64,000 nucleotides of DNA from an uncultured Pseudomonadota bacterium (GCA_949298405.1 CASFWA010000003.1:1-64000), one strand, 5' to 3'; shown: positions 51,431 through 61,472, numbered from the stretch's first letter. Program-made: numbers and translations. Notes: generated from the letters alone by a model not told the origin.

Positions 51431-53339
51431 TTGTTGTATAACTGACTTTCCCAGATTTATAAATAACAAATCCATCGCGTAAAATTTTATGATTGCACTT
51501 TGGGGCATCAATATAAAAGTAAGAAACTATATAGTCTATGTTATCATCATTACATAGTTTTGCGATATGCTTTTGTAGCGGTACAAATTTTTGTATGTAA
51601 GCCAAATTGAAATTTTCTGTTTTGTATAAATATAAACCTTTGTCGTGCTTGCGACGTTTGTTAGGTGTGTCAGTTGCTTCACCGTTTAATTGCTTCCATG
51701 TATCAAAAGTAAAATAGTGATTAGAAGCGCGTGATTTATTAAATTCTAATTTTCCATTATTTACAAAAGCAACTAACTCATGGTCTTTTGTTGCATAGAA
51801 TATAGGTTTTGGTGTAAATGCGACAACAGAAATTCCTGCAAGCGTCAGAATAGAAAATAAGATATAGTTAAGTTTAATTTTTACAGGTCTGATGAACATC
51901 AAACACATAAAGCCAGTTATGAAAAGCATAAGCGCAAGATTTGAAATATGGGGCAGGGTAAGTGTAGAGTAAGGAAGTTCTGCAATTTTTGTACCAATGT
52001 CCAAAGTAAAATTATAAACAGATTCTGCAAGGTTTAAAGGTAGATTCCAACCAAACCCTGATGTTAAAGTCCCCAGAATAACAAGCGGCATAATAGCGAC
52101 AGAAAATATAGGGAGCAGGATTAAATTACCAAGCAATCCATAAATAGGAAGACTGTAAAAGTGAGCCACGACAAAAGGCGCAGTAAATATAGTTGCAACT
52201 ATGGATGTTAAGGTTGCAGTGTACAAGACCTTTAAAATTTTATTATTTGGTATTTTATGTTTTACATCGTTCCATAACCAAACAAGTCCGAATATAGCTG
52301 CGAAAGATAATTGAAAACCAGGTTGCATTACATAGTGTGGATTCATAAGGAATATAGCGCAGAAAGCAACGCAAATATTTCGCATAGAAATTGCGTTTCT
52401 TCCAAATATGAATGCAGCAAATATAAGCGTCGTCATCAAGAACGCGCGAACGGTTGCAACATCTACGCCTGATAAGAAAAGATAAAGTAATAATCCTGCC
52501 CAAGCGAAGACGAGTGCAGGTATTCTTGCTGGAACGCGTTTAGTAATAGGTGCAACTGCACGAAATATAAAATAGAATATTATAAATAACCAACCAGAAA
52601 CCAGAGTGATATGAAATCCACTAATTGACCATACATGACCGACACCAGTTGCGGTCCATATTTTATTATCTGTCTCTGGAACTGCGCTTTTATAACCAAG
52701 AACAAGTGTATCTGCTAAGAAAGACTTAGAAGTTTTATGTAGGTGGTCACGTAATTTGCTTATGCTACTTTCTTTTGATGAAAATAAAGTTTCGTAATTA
52801 TTGATATAACCTGTTGCTGACATATGGTTAAAATAAGCCCAACGTGCATAATCAAAAGTTCCCGGTGCGTCTGGACCAGACGGTCTAAATAGACCGACAT
52901 TTGCTTTTATCGTATCACCTATGTTGGGTAGTGTTAGTTCTGGTTTTGCAGAAATCCTGATAATAGCAGTTTTATTGCTACCTGCATTTATTTCTGTGGC
53001 ATTGGTCTTTATATAAATTCTGGATTTGTCATCGGTATAGTCTATCTTTTCAACAGTACCTGTGACTTCTATGTCGTGTAAATTTCTAGGTAGTTGAGGT
53101 GTATCGATAACATGAGTAAATATAGATGCATAGCACAGACCAAATATGAATAAAGATATAGCGCGTAAAAATATTCTTTTAGTTAGAAACAAAGTTGCAA
53201 CTGAAAGAATCAAACCAATTGTTGTAAAACATAAATTTGGTTCTGTGGGCAGGTTGAAATAAAGACCCGCACCGAAAGCGATTAAGAACGGTACCCACAG
53301 AAATATGTTAAATGATTGATTTTGCCAGAATTCTTGCAT
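51402..53339 (-). CDS. comEC: ComEC/Rec2-type DNA uptake channel without MBL domain
   Basis: A 645-residue polytopic membrane protein. An N-terminal soluble domain (about 60-180, DUF4131-like with an OB-type beta region) is followed by the competence domain with GVGHVWSISGFHITL and DVATVRAFLMT and about nine membrane helices. The C-terminal 140 residues show no HxHxDH motif, so the metallo-beta-lactamase domain is missing, as in other alphaproteobacterial ComEC. It should import single-stranded DNA. The start at 53339 is preferred; the ORF from 53468 overlaps pyrG. Confidence 0.9.
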   Translation of the reverse strand: MQEFWQNQSFNIFLWVPFLIAFGAGLYFNLPTEPNLCFTTIGLILSVATLFLTKRIFLRAISLFIFGLCYASIFTHVIDTPQLPRNLHDIEVTGTVEKIDYTDDKSRIYIKTNATEINAGSNKTAIIRISAKPELTLPNIGDTIKANVGLFRPSGPDAPGTFDYARWAYFNHMSATGYINNYETLFSSKESSISKLRDHLHKTSKSFLADTLVLGYKSAVPETDNKIWTATGVGHVWSISGFHITLVSGWLFIIFYFIFRAVAPITKRVPARIPALVFAWAGLLLYLFLSGVDVATVRAFLMTTLIFAAFIFGRNAISMRNICVAFCAIFLMNPHYVMQPGFQLSFAAIFGLVWLWNDVKHKIPNNKILKVLYTATLTSIVATIFTAPFVVAHFYSLPIYGLLGNLILLPIFSVAIMPLVILGTLTSGFGWNLPLNLAESVYNFTLDIGTKIAELPYSTLTLPHISNLALMLFITGFMCLMFIRPVKIKLNYILFSILTLAGISVVAFTPKPIFYATKDHELVAFVNNGKLEFNKSRASNHYFTFDTWKQLNGEATDTPNKRRKHDKGLYLYKTENFNLAYIQKFVPLQKHIAKLCNDDNIDYIVSYFYIDAPKCNHKILRDGFVIYKSGKVSYTTTNRPWHNPH

Positions 53340-53418
53340 ACAGAAAGTATAGGAATTTATTTTATTGTCAGGCAACGAAAAATTTCGTATGATAGAAGTC
53401 CATAAGAAGGAGGTTCTT

Positions 53419-54987
53419 ATGGCAAAGTATATTTTTATCACCGGTGGTGTTGTATCGAGTTTAGGCAAGGGCGTCGCGGCGGCAAGTTGTGGCGCCCTTC
53501 TTCAATCGCGTGGTTATACGGTTCATGCGCGAAAGTTTGACCCTTATTTGAACATAGACCCAGGCACTATGTCGCCTTTTCAGCATGGTGAAGTTTATGT
53601 GACAAATGACGGTTTTGAAACGGATTTAGACCTTGGGTATTACGAAAGGTTTTTAGGAAGAAAACTTTCAAGAAACGATTCTGTATCAGGTGGTCGAATA
53701 TATTGGGATGTTTTAAATGCAGAGCGTCACGGTGATTATCTTGGGGCGACTGTTCAGATGATACCGCACGTAAGTAATAAGATAAAAGAATATCTAAGTG
53801 CTCCGACTGGTACAGACTTTGTTGTATGTGAAATAGGCGGAACGGTTGGGGATATCGAAGGCAAGATATTTTTAGAATCCATTCGTCAGTTTGCAAACGA
53901 TGTCGGTCGAAAGAATGTAATGTTTGTGCATTTAACCTTGGCGCCTTATTTAGAAAAAAGTGGTGAGTTAAAAACAAAACCGACCCAGATGTCTGTACGT
54001 GAATTATTAGAAAATGGTATTCAGGCAGATATGTTGATAGTGCGTACCCCCAGAATGTTGTCAGCGGAAGAAAGAGCAAAGATAGGTATGTTCTGTAATT
54101 TGCCAGCCAAGAATGTAATAAGTGGTATGGATGTTGATAATATATATAAGATACCTTTGGCGTACGATGCGCAGCATGTATTTGATATTATTGCCGAGCA
54201 TTTTGATTTACCATCTGCAACAGGTAATATGGATAAGTTTCAAAAGATAGAACGGTATTTATCTGCGGACTTACCAGAAGTAAAGATAGGTATTGTTGGA
54301 AAATATTTTGATGTCCCTGATGCATATAAGTCTTTAAATGAAGCGCTATTCCATGCGGGCATTCATAATAACGTGCATGTAAAATTAAAGAAAATAAATG
54401 CGGAAGATTTTTCGGCAGAGCAAGCCACGGGGCTTGACGGTATTTTAGTACCTGGTGGTTTCGGTACGCGTGGTGTCAGTGGAAAGATTGCGGCAGCAGG
54501 TTATGCGCGTGAAAACAAAATACCTTATATGGGAATATGTTTAGGTATGCAGGTCGCAGTAATAGAATTTGCACGAAATGTCTTAGGAATTTCTGATGCG
54601 GATTCAACAGAGTTTTCAAAAAATTGTACACCAGTTATAAATATAATGACAGACCATGATTCTGAGAATATGGGTGGAACGCTTCGACTGGGGGCGTACC
54701 CTTGTATAATAAAATCAGGTACTTTGGCTGAAAAGGTATACGGGAAGGAACAGATATCAGAACGTCACAGACATCGGTACGAGATGGATATATCTTGGGA
54801 AGAAAAATTTGCGCAAAAGGGTATGGTAATATCTGGTCGCAGTCCCGACGGCAGATTGCCCGAGATAATAGAGTTGAAAGACCATCCATTCTTTATGGCA
54901 GGGCAATTTCATCCTGAATTTCAATCCAGTCCTTTTACAGGGCATCCGATGTTTAACGCTTTTATAGCAGCGGCTGCTAAGAAGTAA
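53419..54987 (+). CDS. pyrG: CTP synthase
   Basis: A 522-residue enzyme converting UTP, ATP and glutamine to CTP. N-terminal synthetase domain (KYIFITGGVVSSLGKGVAAA, KFDPYLNIDPGTMSPFQHGE) and C-terminal glutamine amidotransferase with GICLGMQ (nucleophile Cys) and the HPEFQ His-Glu pair. AAGGAGG ribosome site before 53419. The convergent RNHCP gene ends 1 nt after the stop. Confidence 0.97.
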   Translation: MAKYIFITGGVVSSLGKGVAAASCGALLQSRGYTVHARKFDPYLNIDPGTMSPFQHGEVYVTNDGFETDLDLGYYERFLGRKLSRNDSVSGGRIYWDVLNAERHGDYLGATVQMIPHVSNKIKEYLSAPTGTDFVVCEIGGTVGDIEGKIFLESIRQFANDVGRKNVMFVHLTLAPYLEKSGELKTKPTQMSVRELLENGIQADMLIVRTPRMLSAEERAKIGMFCNLPAKNVISGMDVDNIYKIPLAYDAQHVFDIIAEHFDLPSATGNMDKFQKIERYLSADLPEVKIGIVGKYFDVPDAYKSLNEALFHAGIHNNVHVKLKKINAEDFSAEQATGLDGILVPGGFGTRGVSGKIAAAGYARENKIPYMGICLGMQVAVIEFARNVLGISDADSTEFSKNCTPVINIMTDHDSENMGGTLRLGAYPCIIKSGTLAEKVYGKEQISERHRHRYEMDISWEEKFAQKGMVISGRSPDGRLPEIIELKDHPFFMAGQFHPEFQSSPFTGHPMFNAFIAAAAKK

Positions 54988-54988
54988 T

Positions 54989-55303
54989 TTATTTGCCGAA
55001 AATAAAATCTGAATTTGCGGTAAGTTTTATTATTGCGTCAATGTCGTCTTCATCAGAAGTACGTTGACGCTTTTCTTTACCGCATATTTCGCATTTGTGA
55101 GTAATTATGAAAGACTCGCCACTTTTTTCTATGGAAATAGGACGCATCATTCCGCCGCAAATTGAAGCCCTGTCACCAGGATTATCGTCGACATGACGCG
55201 ACCACAAGCATTTAGGACAATGGTTTGTATAACCGTTCCCATGAACAACTGCGCCACAGTGGGCGCAGTTAAAATCTTCAATAGTTTTTGTAAATCTTTT
55301 CAT
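54989..55303 (-). CDS. RNHCP-domain protein
   Basis: A 104-residue protein matching the RNHCP family, with paired zinc-ribbon-like motifs: FNCAHCG, NHCPKCLWSRHVD, PGDRASICGG and HKCEICGKEKR. The leading Arg of the name motif is Thr here (TNHCP). Function is uncharacterised; the four Cys/His pairs suggest zinc and nucleic-acid binding. Its ATG overlaps the gapR stop by 1 nt, so the pair is co-translated. Confidence 0.87.
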   Translation of the reverse strand: MKRFTKTIEDFNCAHCGAVVHGNGYTNHCPKCLWSRHVDDNPGDRASICGGMMRPISIEKSGESFIITHKCEICGKEKRQRTSDEDDIDAIIKLTANSDFIFGK

Positions 55304-55551
55304 TACAAACCTAAAGCAGTTCTGTACATTTGTGTTAATTCATCTGCTTCATCCAATTCGTCTGGGTCCATCTTGCGCAGACGTATCATCTGACGAATAT
55401 ATTTTGGGTCGAACCCAGCAGATTTTGCTTCGCTGTAAATTTCTTTGATGTCTGCTGCAATAGCGGCAGTTTCTTCATTTAATTTTTCAATACGTTCAAT
55501 TATGCTAAGCAATTGCTGATTGTCAATTGCGCCGTGATTTGCTTCTTTCAT
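55303..55551 (-). CDS. gapR: GapR-family nucleoid-associated protein (DUF2312)
   Basis: An 82-residue GapR. QQLLSIIERIEKLNEE is the first helix of the coiled coil, followed by IKEIYSEAKSAGFD and IRLRKMDPDELDE, the DUF2312 signature. GapR tetramers bind overtwisted AT-rich DNA ahead of forks and polymerases and are nearly restricted to Alphaproteobacteria and their phages, which supports the taxonomic reading. The start at 55551 follows AAGGGG; the upstream extension of the ORF is non-homologous. Confidence 0.94.
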   Translation of the reverse strand: MKEANHGAIDNQQLLSIIERIEKLNEETAAIAADIKEIYSEAKSAGFDPKYIRQMIRLRKMDPDELDEADELTQMYRTALGL

Positions 55552-55582
55552 GCAGATTTCCCCTTGTCTTTTACTGAACCTT

Positions 55583-55610
55583 ATGATATACAATAAATCG
55601 CAAAAATCAA
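55583..55610 (-). promoter_or_regulatory. Promoter of gapR-RNHCP operon
   Basis: On the minus strand TTGATT (55610-55605) and TATCAT (55588-55583) at 16-nt spacing, about 30 nt before the gapR start. Confidence 0.5.
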
Positions 55611-55642
55611 GAAAAACAAAGTTAGAAAATAAGTAGGAAAAA

Positions 55643-57013
55643 ATGAATAAGTTTACAAAAATTACGGCGTCCATCGGACCGAAATGTGAAGATAAAGAAA
55701 CTTTAACAAAGATGATTCAGGCAGGTGTAAATATGTGCCGTTTGAATTTCAGCCATGACACAGGGGATGTTCAGGGTAAAAAAATTGATTTGATACGTGA
55801 AATATCTGCTGAATTAAATACGCCTGTTGCAGTTGTTATAGATTTGCAGGGACCAAAGCATCGTATTGGAAACTTTGAAACAGAAGATAAATATCCTTTA
55901 ACCATAGGTCAAAAATTTACTTTTGATTCTGATTCTACACCAGGTAATTCAACACGTGTTCAGTTGCCGGATTCAGATGTTTTAGGTTCGTTAAAAGTAG
56001 GTGACAGAATCTTACTAAATGATGGAAAGATAGAAATGAAAGTAGATTCTGTTAAAAGCGGTAAAGTAGAAGCAACAGTTTTGCGTGGAACAGAAATTTG
56101 GTCAAGACGTGGTTTTAATTTACCTGATACAGAAATTGCAACATCTGTTTTGACAGAAAAAGATAGAAAAGATTTGGAATATGCATTAACCAAGAATCCA
56201 GATTGGGTTGCAATTTCATTTGTTCAGAAACCAGAAGATATTGCCGAGGTTCGTGATTTTATCGTTGCACGTACTTCGCACCCTGTAAAAATAATTGCAA
56301 AGATAGAACGTCCAAATGCTGTTGAAAGAATAACAGAAATAGCGGCGGTTGCAGATGGTATTATGATTGCACGTGGTGATTTGGCAGTAGAAGTTCCTTT
56401 TGAAAAGTTGCCTGCGATTTCTCGTCATATAATTCGTGAATGCCGCAAGATGAATAAACCTGTTATCATGGCAACACAAATGCTGGGGACTATGGTAAAT
56501 AGTGAATTCCCAACACGCGCAGAAATAACTGACGTTGCGAATACTGCTTATTTGCGTGCGGATTCTACAATGACATCAGAAGAAACGACAATAGGTATAA
56601 ATCCTGTAAATGTAATTGAAACTATGACGAAGATTTTGGCATATGCAGATAGTGATGCGATTGCAAATCCTTATGATTGGTCACGCGTGGAAAACGTTCC
56701 AGAAAATGACTGGTCACGTAGTGTTGCATCAATGGCGTATTTGAACAAGGCCACTGCAATAGTTGTTTTTGCGCGTGATACAGATATCGCGACACAGATT
56801 TCTTGCCGCAAGCCAGATATTCCAATTGTTGCAGTTTGTCGTGAAAGTTTGATTGCAAATCAATTATGCTTAGCACGTGGGGTGTCCCCTATTTATGATG
56901 AAGACTTGTTTGCAAAGAAAGACGCCTTCAATTCTGCTAGAAAATTTGGTGTAAATGAAGGTAAGTTAGTAATAGTAGATGAAGATAGAATAAGTTTACG
57001 AACATTAGATTAA
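55643..57013 (+). CDS. pyk: Pyruvate kinase
   Basis: A 456-residue pyruvate kinase. KITASIGPKCEDKETL, MCRLNFSH, IIAKIERPNAVERI, GIMIARGDLAVEV and MATQMLGTM are family motifs. The usual DAVMLSGET reads DSTMTSEET, a local change near the active site. Divergent from gapR. Terminator after the gene. Together with ppdK it sets the PEP-pyruvate node. Confidence 0.95.
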   Translation: MNKFTKITASIGPKCEDKETLTKMIQAGVNMCRLNFSHDTGDVQGKKIDLIREISAELNTPVAVVIDLQGPKHRIGNFETEDKYPLTIGQKFTFDSDSTPGNSTRVQLPDSDVLGSLKVGDRILLNDGKIEMKVDSVKSGKVEATVLRGTEIWSRRGFNLPDTEIATSVLTEKDRKDLEYALTKNPDWVAISFVQKPEDIAEVRDFIVARTSHPVKIIAKIERPNAVERITEIAAVADGIMIARGDLAVEVPFEKLPAISRHIIRECRKMNKPVIMATQMLGTMVNSEFPTRAEITDVANTAYLRADSTMTSEETTIGINPVNVIETMTKILAYADSDAIANPYDWSRVENVPENDWSRSVASMAYLNKATAIVVFARDTDIATQISCRKPDIPIVAVCRESLIANQLCLARGVSPIYDEDLFAKKDAFNSARKFGVNEGKLVIVDEDRISLRTLD

Positions 57014-57036
57014 TAAAATAAAAAATAAGATAATAT

Positions 57037-57074
57037 AACGGCGGGAAAAGTATTGACCGCCGTTGTGTTTTTTT
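57037..57074 (+). terminator. Rho-independent terminator of pyk
   Basis: AACGGCGG (57037-57044) pairs with CCGCCGTT (57057-57064), then a T-rich run. The stem also contains the -35 box of the next gene. Confidence 0.8.
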
Positions 57075-57082
57075 ACTAAAAT
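57053..57082 (+). promoter_or_regulatory. Promoter of the DD-carboxypeptidase gene, embedded in the pyk terminator
   Basis: TTGACC (57053-57058) and TAAAAT (57077-57082) at 18-nt spacing; ATG 11 nt after the -10, so nearly leaderless. Confidence 0.5.
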
Positions 57083-57093
57083 CTTTGATAGAA

Positions 57094-58293
57094 ATGAAAA
57101 GGTTGGTTGGGATTTTCTTGATGACATTTTTGTCTGTGCTGCCTGCTTTTGGTGCACAGTACAAAGCCGCGTTGGTGGCGGATATGGATTCTGGTCGTGT
57201 GCTATATCAAGAAAATGCAAATGTACAAAATTATCCTGCAAGTTTAACCAAGATTATGACTTTGTATTTGACGTTTGATGCATTGGAACATGGGCGTTTG
57301 CACTTGGATGATTATTTAATTGTTTCCCAATCTGCAGCATCTGCATCACCAGTAAAACTTGGGTTGTCCGCAGGTAGTAAGATAAAAGTAGAAGACGCAA
57401 TAAAGGCGTTAACTGTTTTAAGTGCAAATGATGTTGCACGTGTTTTGGCAGAAAATTTAAAAGGTGGGAAAGAAGGTAATTTCGCAGACTTGATGACACG
57501 TGTTGCAACAGAAATAGGTTTGTCAGGAACGAATTTTGAAAATTCGTCGGGGCTACCTAATGATGACCAGTTGTCTACTGCGCGTGATATCGCGTTGTTA
57601 TCTATGGCGATATATAAACATTTTCCACAATATTGGGGTTATTTTGGGATAAAGACATGGACATATAATGGCAAGACTTATACGAATGGCAATAGATTGC
57701 TTGGTACATATTCTGGTTGTGACGGTATGAAAACAGGGTTTACAAATAAGTCTAAATATTCATTGGTTGCAACGGCAAAAAGGGATGGTCATCATTTAAT
57801 TTCTGTAGTTTTGGGGGCAGAAAATAAAGATGTTCGCGCAAGTGTATCTACTCAGATGTTGAACAAGGGTTTTGCTATGGTAAATAGTGCAGATGGGTTT
57901 ACGCAAACTTATTCCGCGCCATCGCAAAGCGCAGAAGTAGAATATAAAACTTATAATGTACCTGCTTCTACAAGCAGTGCACCAACTTTTAGTGCGGCGT
58001 ATAATGCTGCAACAGGTGCAGTTGCAAGCAATACGAATTATAATAAAAGTAGTTCTGGTGGAATTGCGGCTTCTTCGGGTGGTGCGGGCGTTCAGTTTGG
58101 TGCGTTCTCGTCACGCAGTTCTGCGCAAGCACAAGTTAATAATGTAAAAAATAAGATTGGTGTAAATGCGGTGATAGAAAGTGCACCTAATGGAATGTTT
58201 CGTGTACGCGCAAATGGTTTATCAGAAAGTTCTGCGCAGAACATAAAAAACAGGGCAACAAGCGCAGGTATAGATTGTTATATTTTTCACTAG
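57094..58293 (+). CDS. D-alanyl-D-alanine carboxypeptidase with C-terminal SPOR domain
   Basis: A 399-residue penicillin-binding protein of the DacA (PBP5/6) class. Signal peptide (cleavage near AFG-AQ). Catalytic motifs are S50-L-T-K53 (PASLTKIMT), SAND and KTGFT. A Ser/Ala-rich linker (about 275-325) leads to a C-terminal SPOR domain (VQFGAFSSRSSAQAQV, then a RVRANG strand) that binds denuded septal glycan. It should trim pentapeptides at the division site. Start 57094 chosen for the signal peptide. Confidence 0.93.
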   Translation: MKRLVGIFLMTFLSVLPAFGAQYKAALVADMDSGRVLYQENANVQNYPASLTKIMTLYLTFDALEHGRLHLDDYLIVSQSAASASPVKLGLSAGSKIKVEDAIKALTVLSANDVARVLAENLKGGKEGNFADLMTRVATEIGLSGTNFENSSGLPNDDQLSTARDIALLSMAIYKHFPQYWGYFGIKTWTYNGKTYTNGNRLLGTYSGCDGMKTGFTNKSKYSLVATAKRDGHHLISVVLGAENKDVRASVSTQMLNKGFAMVNSADGFTQTYSAPSQSAEVEYKTYNVPASTSSAPTFSAAYNAATGAVASNTNYNKSSSGGIAASSGGAGVQFGAFSSRSSAQAQVNNVKNKIGVNAVIESAPNGMFRVRANGLSESSAQNIKNRATSAGIDCYIFH

Positions 58294-58301
58294 GTTAGGT
58301 T

Positions 58302-58901
58302 ATGAATTCGAAAATAGAAAAACTTATAAAACAGTTTGCAAAATTGCCGCGACTGGGGTCGCGGGCGGCGCAACGCATAGTTTTAGCATTGTTGCAGGAT
58401 AAAACAGGTAAAGCAGTAAATTTAGCAAATGCTTTGTTGGAAGCAGCCAGTGCAATCAGACCATGCCCGGTATGTGGCGTGTTAACGGATGTGGAATCGG
58501 GCACGTGTGAATTTTGTCGTGATGCGTCACGTGCGAACGGTCAGATTTGTGTTGTGCGTGATTTGTCAGATGTCTGGACGCTTGAAAAGTCTGCCGTTTT
58601 TCAGGGCAGATATCATATTATTGGTGGGTTAATCTCTGGGGTTGCGGGTATGACCCCAGAAGACCTAAATATTTCTAAATTACCAGAAAGAATAACGGCA
58701 GAAAAAGTATCAGAAGTTATATTTGCTTTGCCGAATACTGTCGAAGGAAAAACTACGCAACATTATATAATGTCTGTAATAGGTTTAGATGCAGGGGTTA
58801 AATTTTCTGAACTTGCATCAGGTGTGCCACTTGGTGGTGATTTAGATTATTTGGATGATGGTACTTTGACGCTTGCGTTTGGGGGGCGAAAGACTTTATG
58901 A
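58302..58901 (+). CDS. recR: Recombination mediator RecR
   Basis: A 199-residue RecR: N-terminal HhH (LPRLGSRAAQRIVLALL), C4 zinc finger (CPVCG ... CEFC, about residues 54-70) and Toprim domain (CVVRDLSDVWTLEK, YHIIGGLISGVAGM). RecR acts with RecO/RecF to load RecA at gaps. The stop overlaps the rsmA start by 4 nt. Confidence 0.96.
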   Translation: MNSKIEKLIKQFAKLPRLGSRAAQRIVLALLQDKTGKAVNLANALLEAASAIRPCPVCGVLTDVESGTCEFCRDASRANGQICVVRDLSDVWTLEKSAVFQGRYHIIGGLISGVAGMTPEDLNISKLPERITAEKVSEVIFALPNTVEGKTTQHYIMSVIGLDAGVKFSELASGVPLGGDLDYLDDGTLTLAFGGRKTL

Positions 58902-59725
58902 GTATAGACAAGGTAAAATCTTTGCCGCCAGTATCAGAAATGATGCGTGAAGCAGGTTTGGAGCCTAAAAAACAATTTGGGCAGAATTTTTTATTTGATT
59001 TGAATTTAACGGGGCGTATTGCAAGAAGTGTTCCTGATATAGAAAAAACAGTTGTTGTAGAAGTTGGCCCAGGGCCTGCTGGCTTAACACGTGCGCTATT
59101 ATTAGCGGGTGCTAATCAAGTAATTGCGATAGAAAAAGACAAAACGACAGAGCCGATTTTATCAAAAATAGTTGATAGTTCAGATGGTAAATTAACTGTA
59201 ATTTATGAAGATGCGTTAAAGGTTGATTTTTCTAAACTTGGAATTAGTGAATATGCGATATGTTCTAATTTACCGTATAATGTTGGAACAGAATTATTTA
59301 TAAATTGGTTATTGCGTGCCGCAAAGGGGGAACATATAAAGTCAATGACATTAATGTTTCAGCGCGAGGTTGCACAGCGCATAGTTGCAAAAACAGGGGA
59401 CTCGCAATATGGGCGTTTAGGTGTTTTGACTGCACTGGTAGCAGACGCAAAAATTTTGTTTGATGTACCAAACACAGCGTTTGTACCGCGTCCAAAGGTT
59501 CAAAGTGCGGTAGTTCAAGTTATACCGAATAGAGAGAAAATAAAAAGAATAGCAGACATTGATGCTGTTGGAAGGTTGACCGCAAAACTTTTTGGTCAGC
59601 GCAGAAAAATGGTACGTGGTATAATTCCAGGCGTGGAATGGGAAAATTTCGGGCTTACTGGAACGGAACGAGCAGAAGAGATTTCACCAGAAACCTTTGC
59701 AAGAATTGCAAAGATTTTGGTATAA
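58898..59725 (+). CDS. rsmA: 16S rRNA dimethyladenosine transferase (A1518/A1519)
   Basis: A 275-residue KsgA/RsmA. KKQFGQNFLFD, VVEVGPGPAGLTRALL (SAM-binding) and SNLPYNVGT (catalytic NLPY) are present, with VPRPKVQSAVV before the C-terminal domain. It dimethylates two adjacent adenines in helix 45 of 16S rRNA. Coupled to recR by an ATGA overlap. Confidence 0.96.
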   Translation: MSIDKVKSLPPVSEMMREAGLEPKKQFGQNFLFDLNLTGRIARSVPDIEKTVVVEVGPGPAGLTRALLLAGANQVIAIEKDKTTEPILSKIVDSSDGKLTVIYEDALKVDFSKLGISEYAICSNLPYNVGTELFINWLLRAAKGEHIKSMTLMFQREVAQRIVAKTGDSQYGRLGVLTALVADAKILFDVPNTAFVPRPKVQSAVVQVIPNREKIKRIADIDAVGRLTAKLFGQRRKMVRGIIPGVEWENFGLTGTERAEEISPETFARIAKILV

Positions 59726-59726
59726 T
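59718..59726 (+). promoter_or_regulatory. Extended -10 promoter for the CPA2 antiporter
   Basis: TGGTATAAT overlaps the rsmA stop codon. The antiporter start is 26 nt further with GAGAGAGA as ribosome site, so this unit has a normal short leader. Confidence 0.5.
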
Positions 59727-59751
59727 ATTTTTATAAAGAGAGAGAATGTAG

Positions 59752-61458
59752 ATGTCTTTGGCAATATTAATATTTCTTGCGATAGTTTTTGTTTTTGTAT
59801 GTTCATTGCGCCTGGCTAAGATAGGTGCATTGGTTGCATTTTTATTAGCAGGGGTCATATCTGGGCCATATGTTTTAGACTTATTTCAGTTAACAGATAC
59901 ATGGACTTTTCTAGGTGAACTGGGGATATTATTTTTATGGTTTAATTTAGGACTAGAAATAAATATGAAGCGTCTGTGGAATATGCGACGCACAATATTT
60001 GGTTTCGGTGCAGCGCAGGTTTTAATGGTTGCTGTAATGTTGTTCCCTGTTTTATTTGGGGTGACAAGTTGGACAATACTTGGGTGTATAATGGTTTCTT
60101 TATTACTTGCAATGTCTAGCACATCGGAAGATATGCAGATTTTAATTGATAGAAACCAATTGAATACAAATATGGGACGACAGACTTTTTCTATATTGTT
60201 GTTTCAAGATTTATTATCTATTCCATTACTTGCAATGTTGCCTGTATTTGCAGGGAAAAGTTTTAATCTTGGTGCAACGGCGATAGATATTTTTGTTTTG
60301 TCTGCTGCATTAATTGTAGGTGTTGTTATTGTTGGTAGGTTTATATTAAACCCAGTAATGAAATTAGTTGCGCGTCTAAAATCCAAAGAAGCATTTTTAC
60401 TAGCGATAATGTTGAACATTGTTGCATGGGCAATAGTTATGGATTTTATTGGCTTGCCAATAGGTTTGGGTGCATTCTTGGCAGGTATGCTGTTATCTGA
60501 AACGATATATCGTCATCAGATAAGTGCGGATATATCACCATATTCAATGTTATTTATGGCATTCTTCTTTATATCTTTGGGTATGGGATTAAAATTACCG
60601 ATACTTGGTGAAAATTGGTATGTAATCTTAGGGGGTGTTATAGGTCTGCTTATAATAAAGTTTATTGCGATATTTATGGTTGCGCGTGTTCGTCATGTAA
60701 GCATACTTGATTCTGTTGCAATTGCTCTTGTTCTTGCGCAAGGGGGCGAGTTTGGCTTATTAATGTTGCAAACGATGAAGACGGCAGGAATAGACGCATT
60801 GCCCGAGATACATCAAGAAATATTAACTGCTATAATAATAGTATCTCTGATGTTAACACCGATTTTATTTGCAATATATGATAATTTACGCAAATCGGGT
60901 AAATTACTATCTAATTATCCTCTTACTAAACCAGAAGAAGATAATCTAGAACAAAAACCAGAAGTTGTAATTTGTGGGTTTGGGCGAGTTGGGCAAATTA
61001 TAGCCCAGATGTTAATTGCCGAAAAAGTTCCTTATGTAGCGATAGATTTAGATGTAAATGCGGTTATGCTTGGGCGTGAACGCGGGTTTAATGTTGTGTA
61101 TGGTGACACCAGAAATGCGGATGTATTGCGTGATTTAGGTTTAAAACCGCGTAATACCAAGGCGGTTGTTGTTGCATTAGATAATGCGACTAACGCGCGT
61201 GATACTGTTCTTACGGTCAGAACAATTGCACCAAAGGTAAAGATATTTGCTCGTGCAAGAAATTTGGCGGATTCAAAAATATTGTTGAAAGATGGTGTGG
61301 TTGAGGCTCAACCAGAAACAATAGAATCATCGTTTTTCTTAGGGTATAGTATTTTAACTCATTTGGGTATATCAGAACATAAGATAGATGGTTTATTGGA
61401 AGAAATGCGTTCAAATAACTACGCGATGGTCAGCAACCCTGTCGCGGACGAACAGTGA
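59752..61458 (+). CDS. CPA2-family monovalent cation:proton antiporter with TrkA-N domain
   Basis: A 568-residue protein. The N-terminal 370 residues form an 11-13-helix Na+/H+ exchanger-type domain (FLGELGILFLWFNLGLEI, GLPIGLGAFLAGMLLSE, LVLAQGGEFGLL). The C-terminal Rossmann domain has VICGFGRVGQIIAQML (nucleotide-binding GxGxxG) and VVVALDNATNARDTV. This is the KefB/C-YbaL architecture, exporting K+ or Na+ in exchange for protons under NAD(H) or glutathione-adduct control. Terminator after the gene. Confidence 0.92.
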   Translation: MSLAILIFLAIVFVFVCSLRLAKIGALVAFLLAGVISGPYVLDLFQLTDTWTFLGELGILFLWFNLGLEINMKRLWNMRRTIFGFGAAQVLMVAVMLFPVLFGVTSWTILGCIMVSLLLAMSSTSEDMQILIDRNQLNTNMGRQTFSILLFQDLLSIPLLAMLPVFAGKSFNLGATAIDIFVLSAALIVGVVIVGRFILNPVMKLVARLKSKEAFLLAIMLNIVAWAIVMDFIGLPIGLGAFLAGMLLSETIYRHQISADISPYSMLFMAFFFISLGMGLKLPILGENWYVILGGVIGLLIIKFIAIFMVARVRHVSILDSVAIALVLAQGGEFGLLMLQTMKTAGIDALPEIHQEILTAIIIVSLMLTPILFAIYDNLRKSGKLLSNYPLTKPEEDNLEQKPEVVICGFGRVGQIIAQMLIAEKVPYVAIDLDVNAVMLGRERGFNVVYGDTRNADVLRDLGLKPRNTKAVVVALDNATNARDTVLTVRTIAPKVKIFARARNLADSKILLKDGVVEAQPETIESSFFLGYSILTHLGISEHKIDGLLEEMRSNNYAMVSNPVADEQ

Positions 61459-61472
61459 TTATAATTATTGTT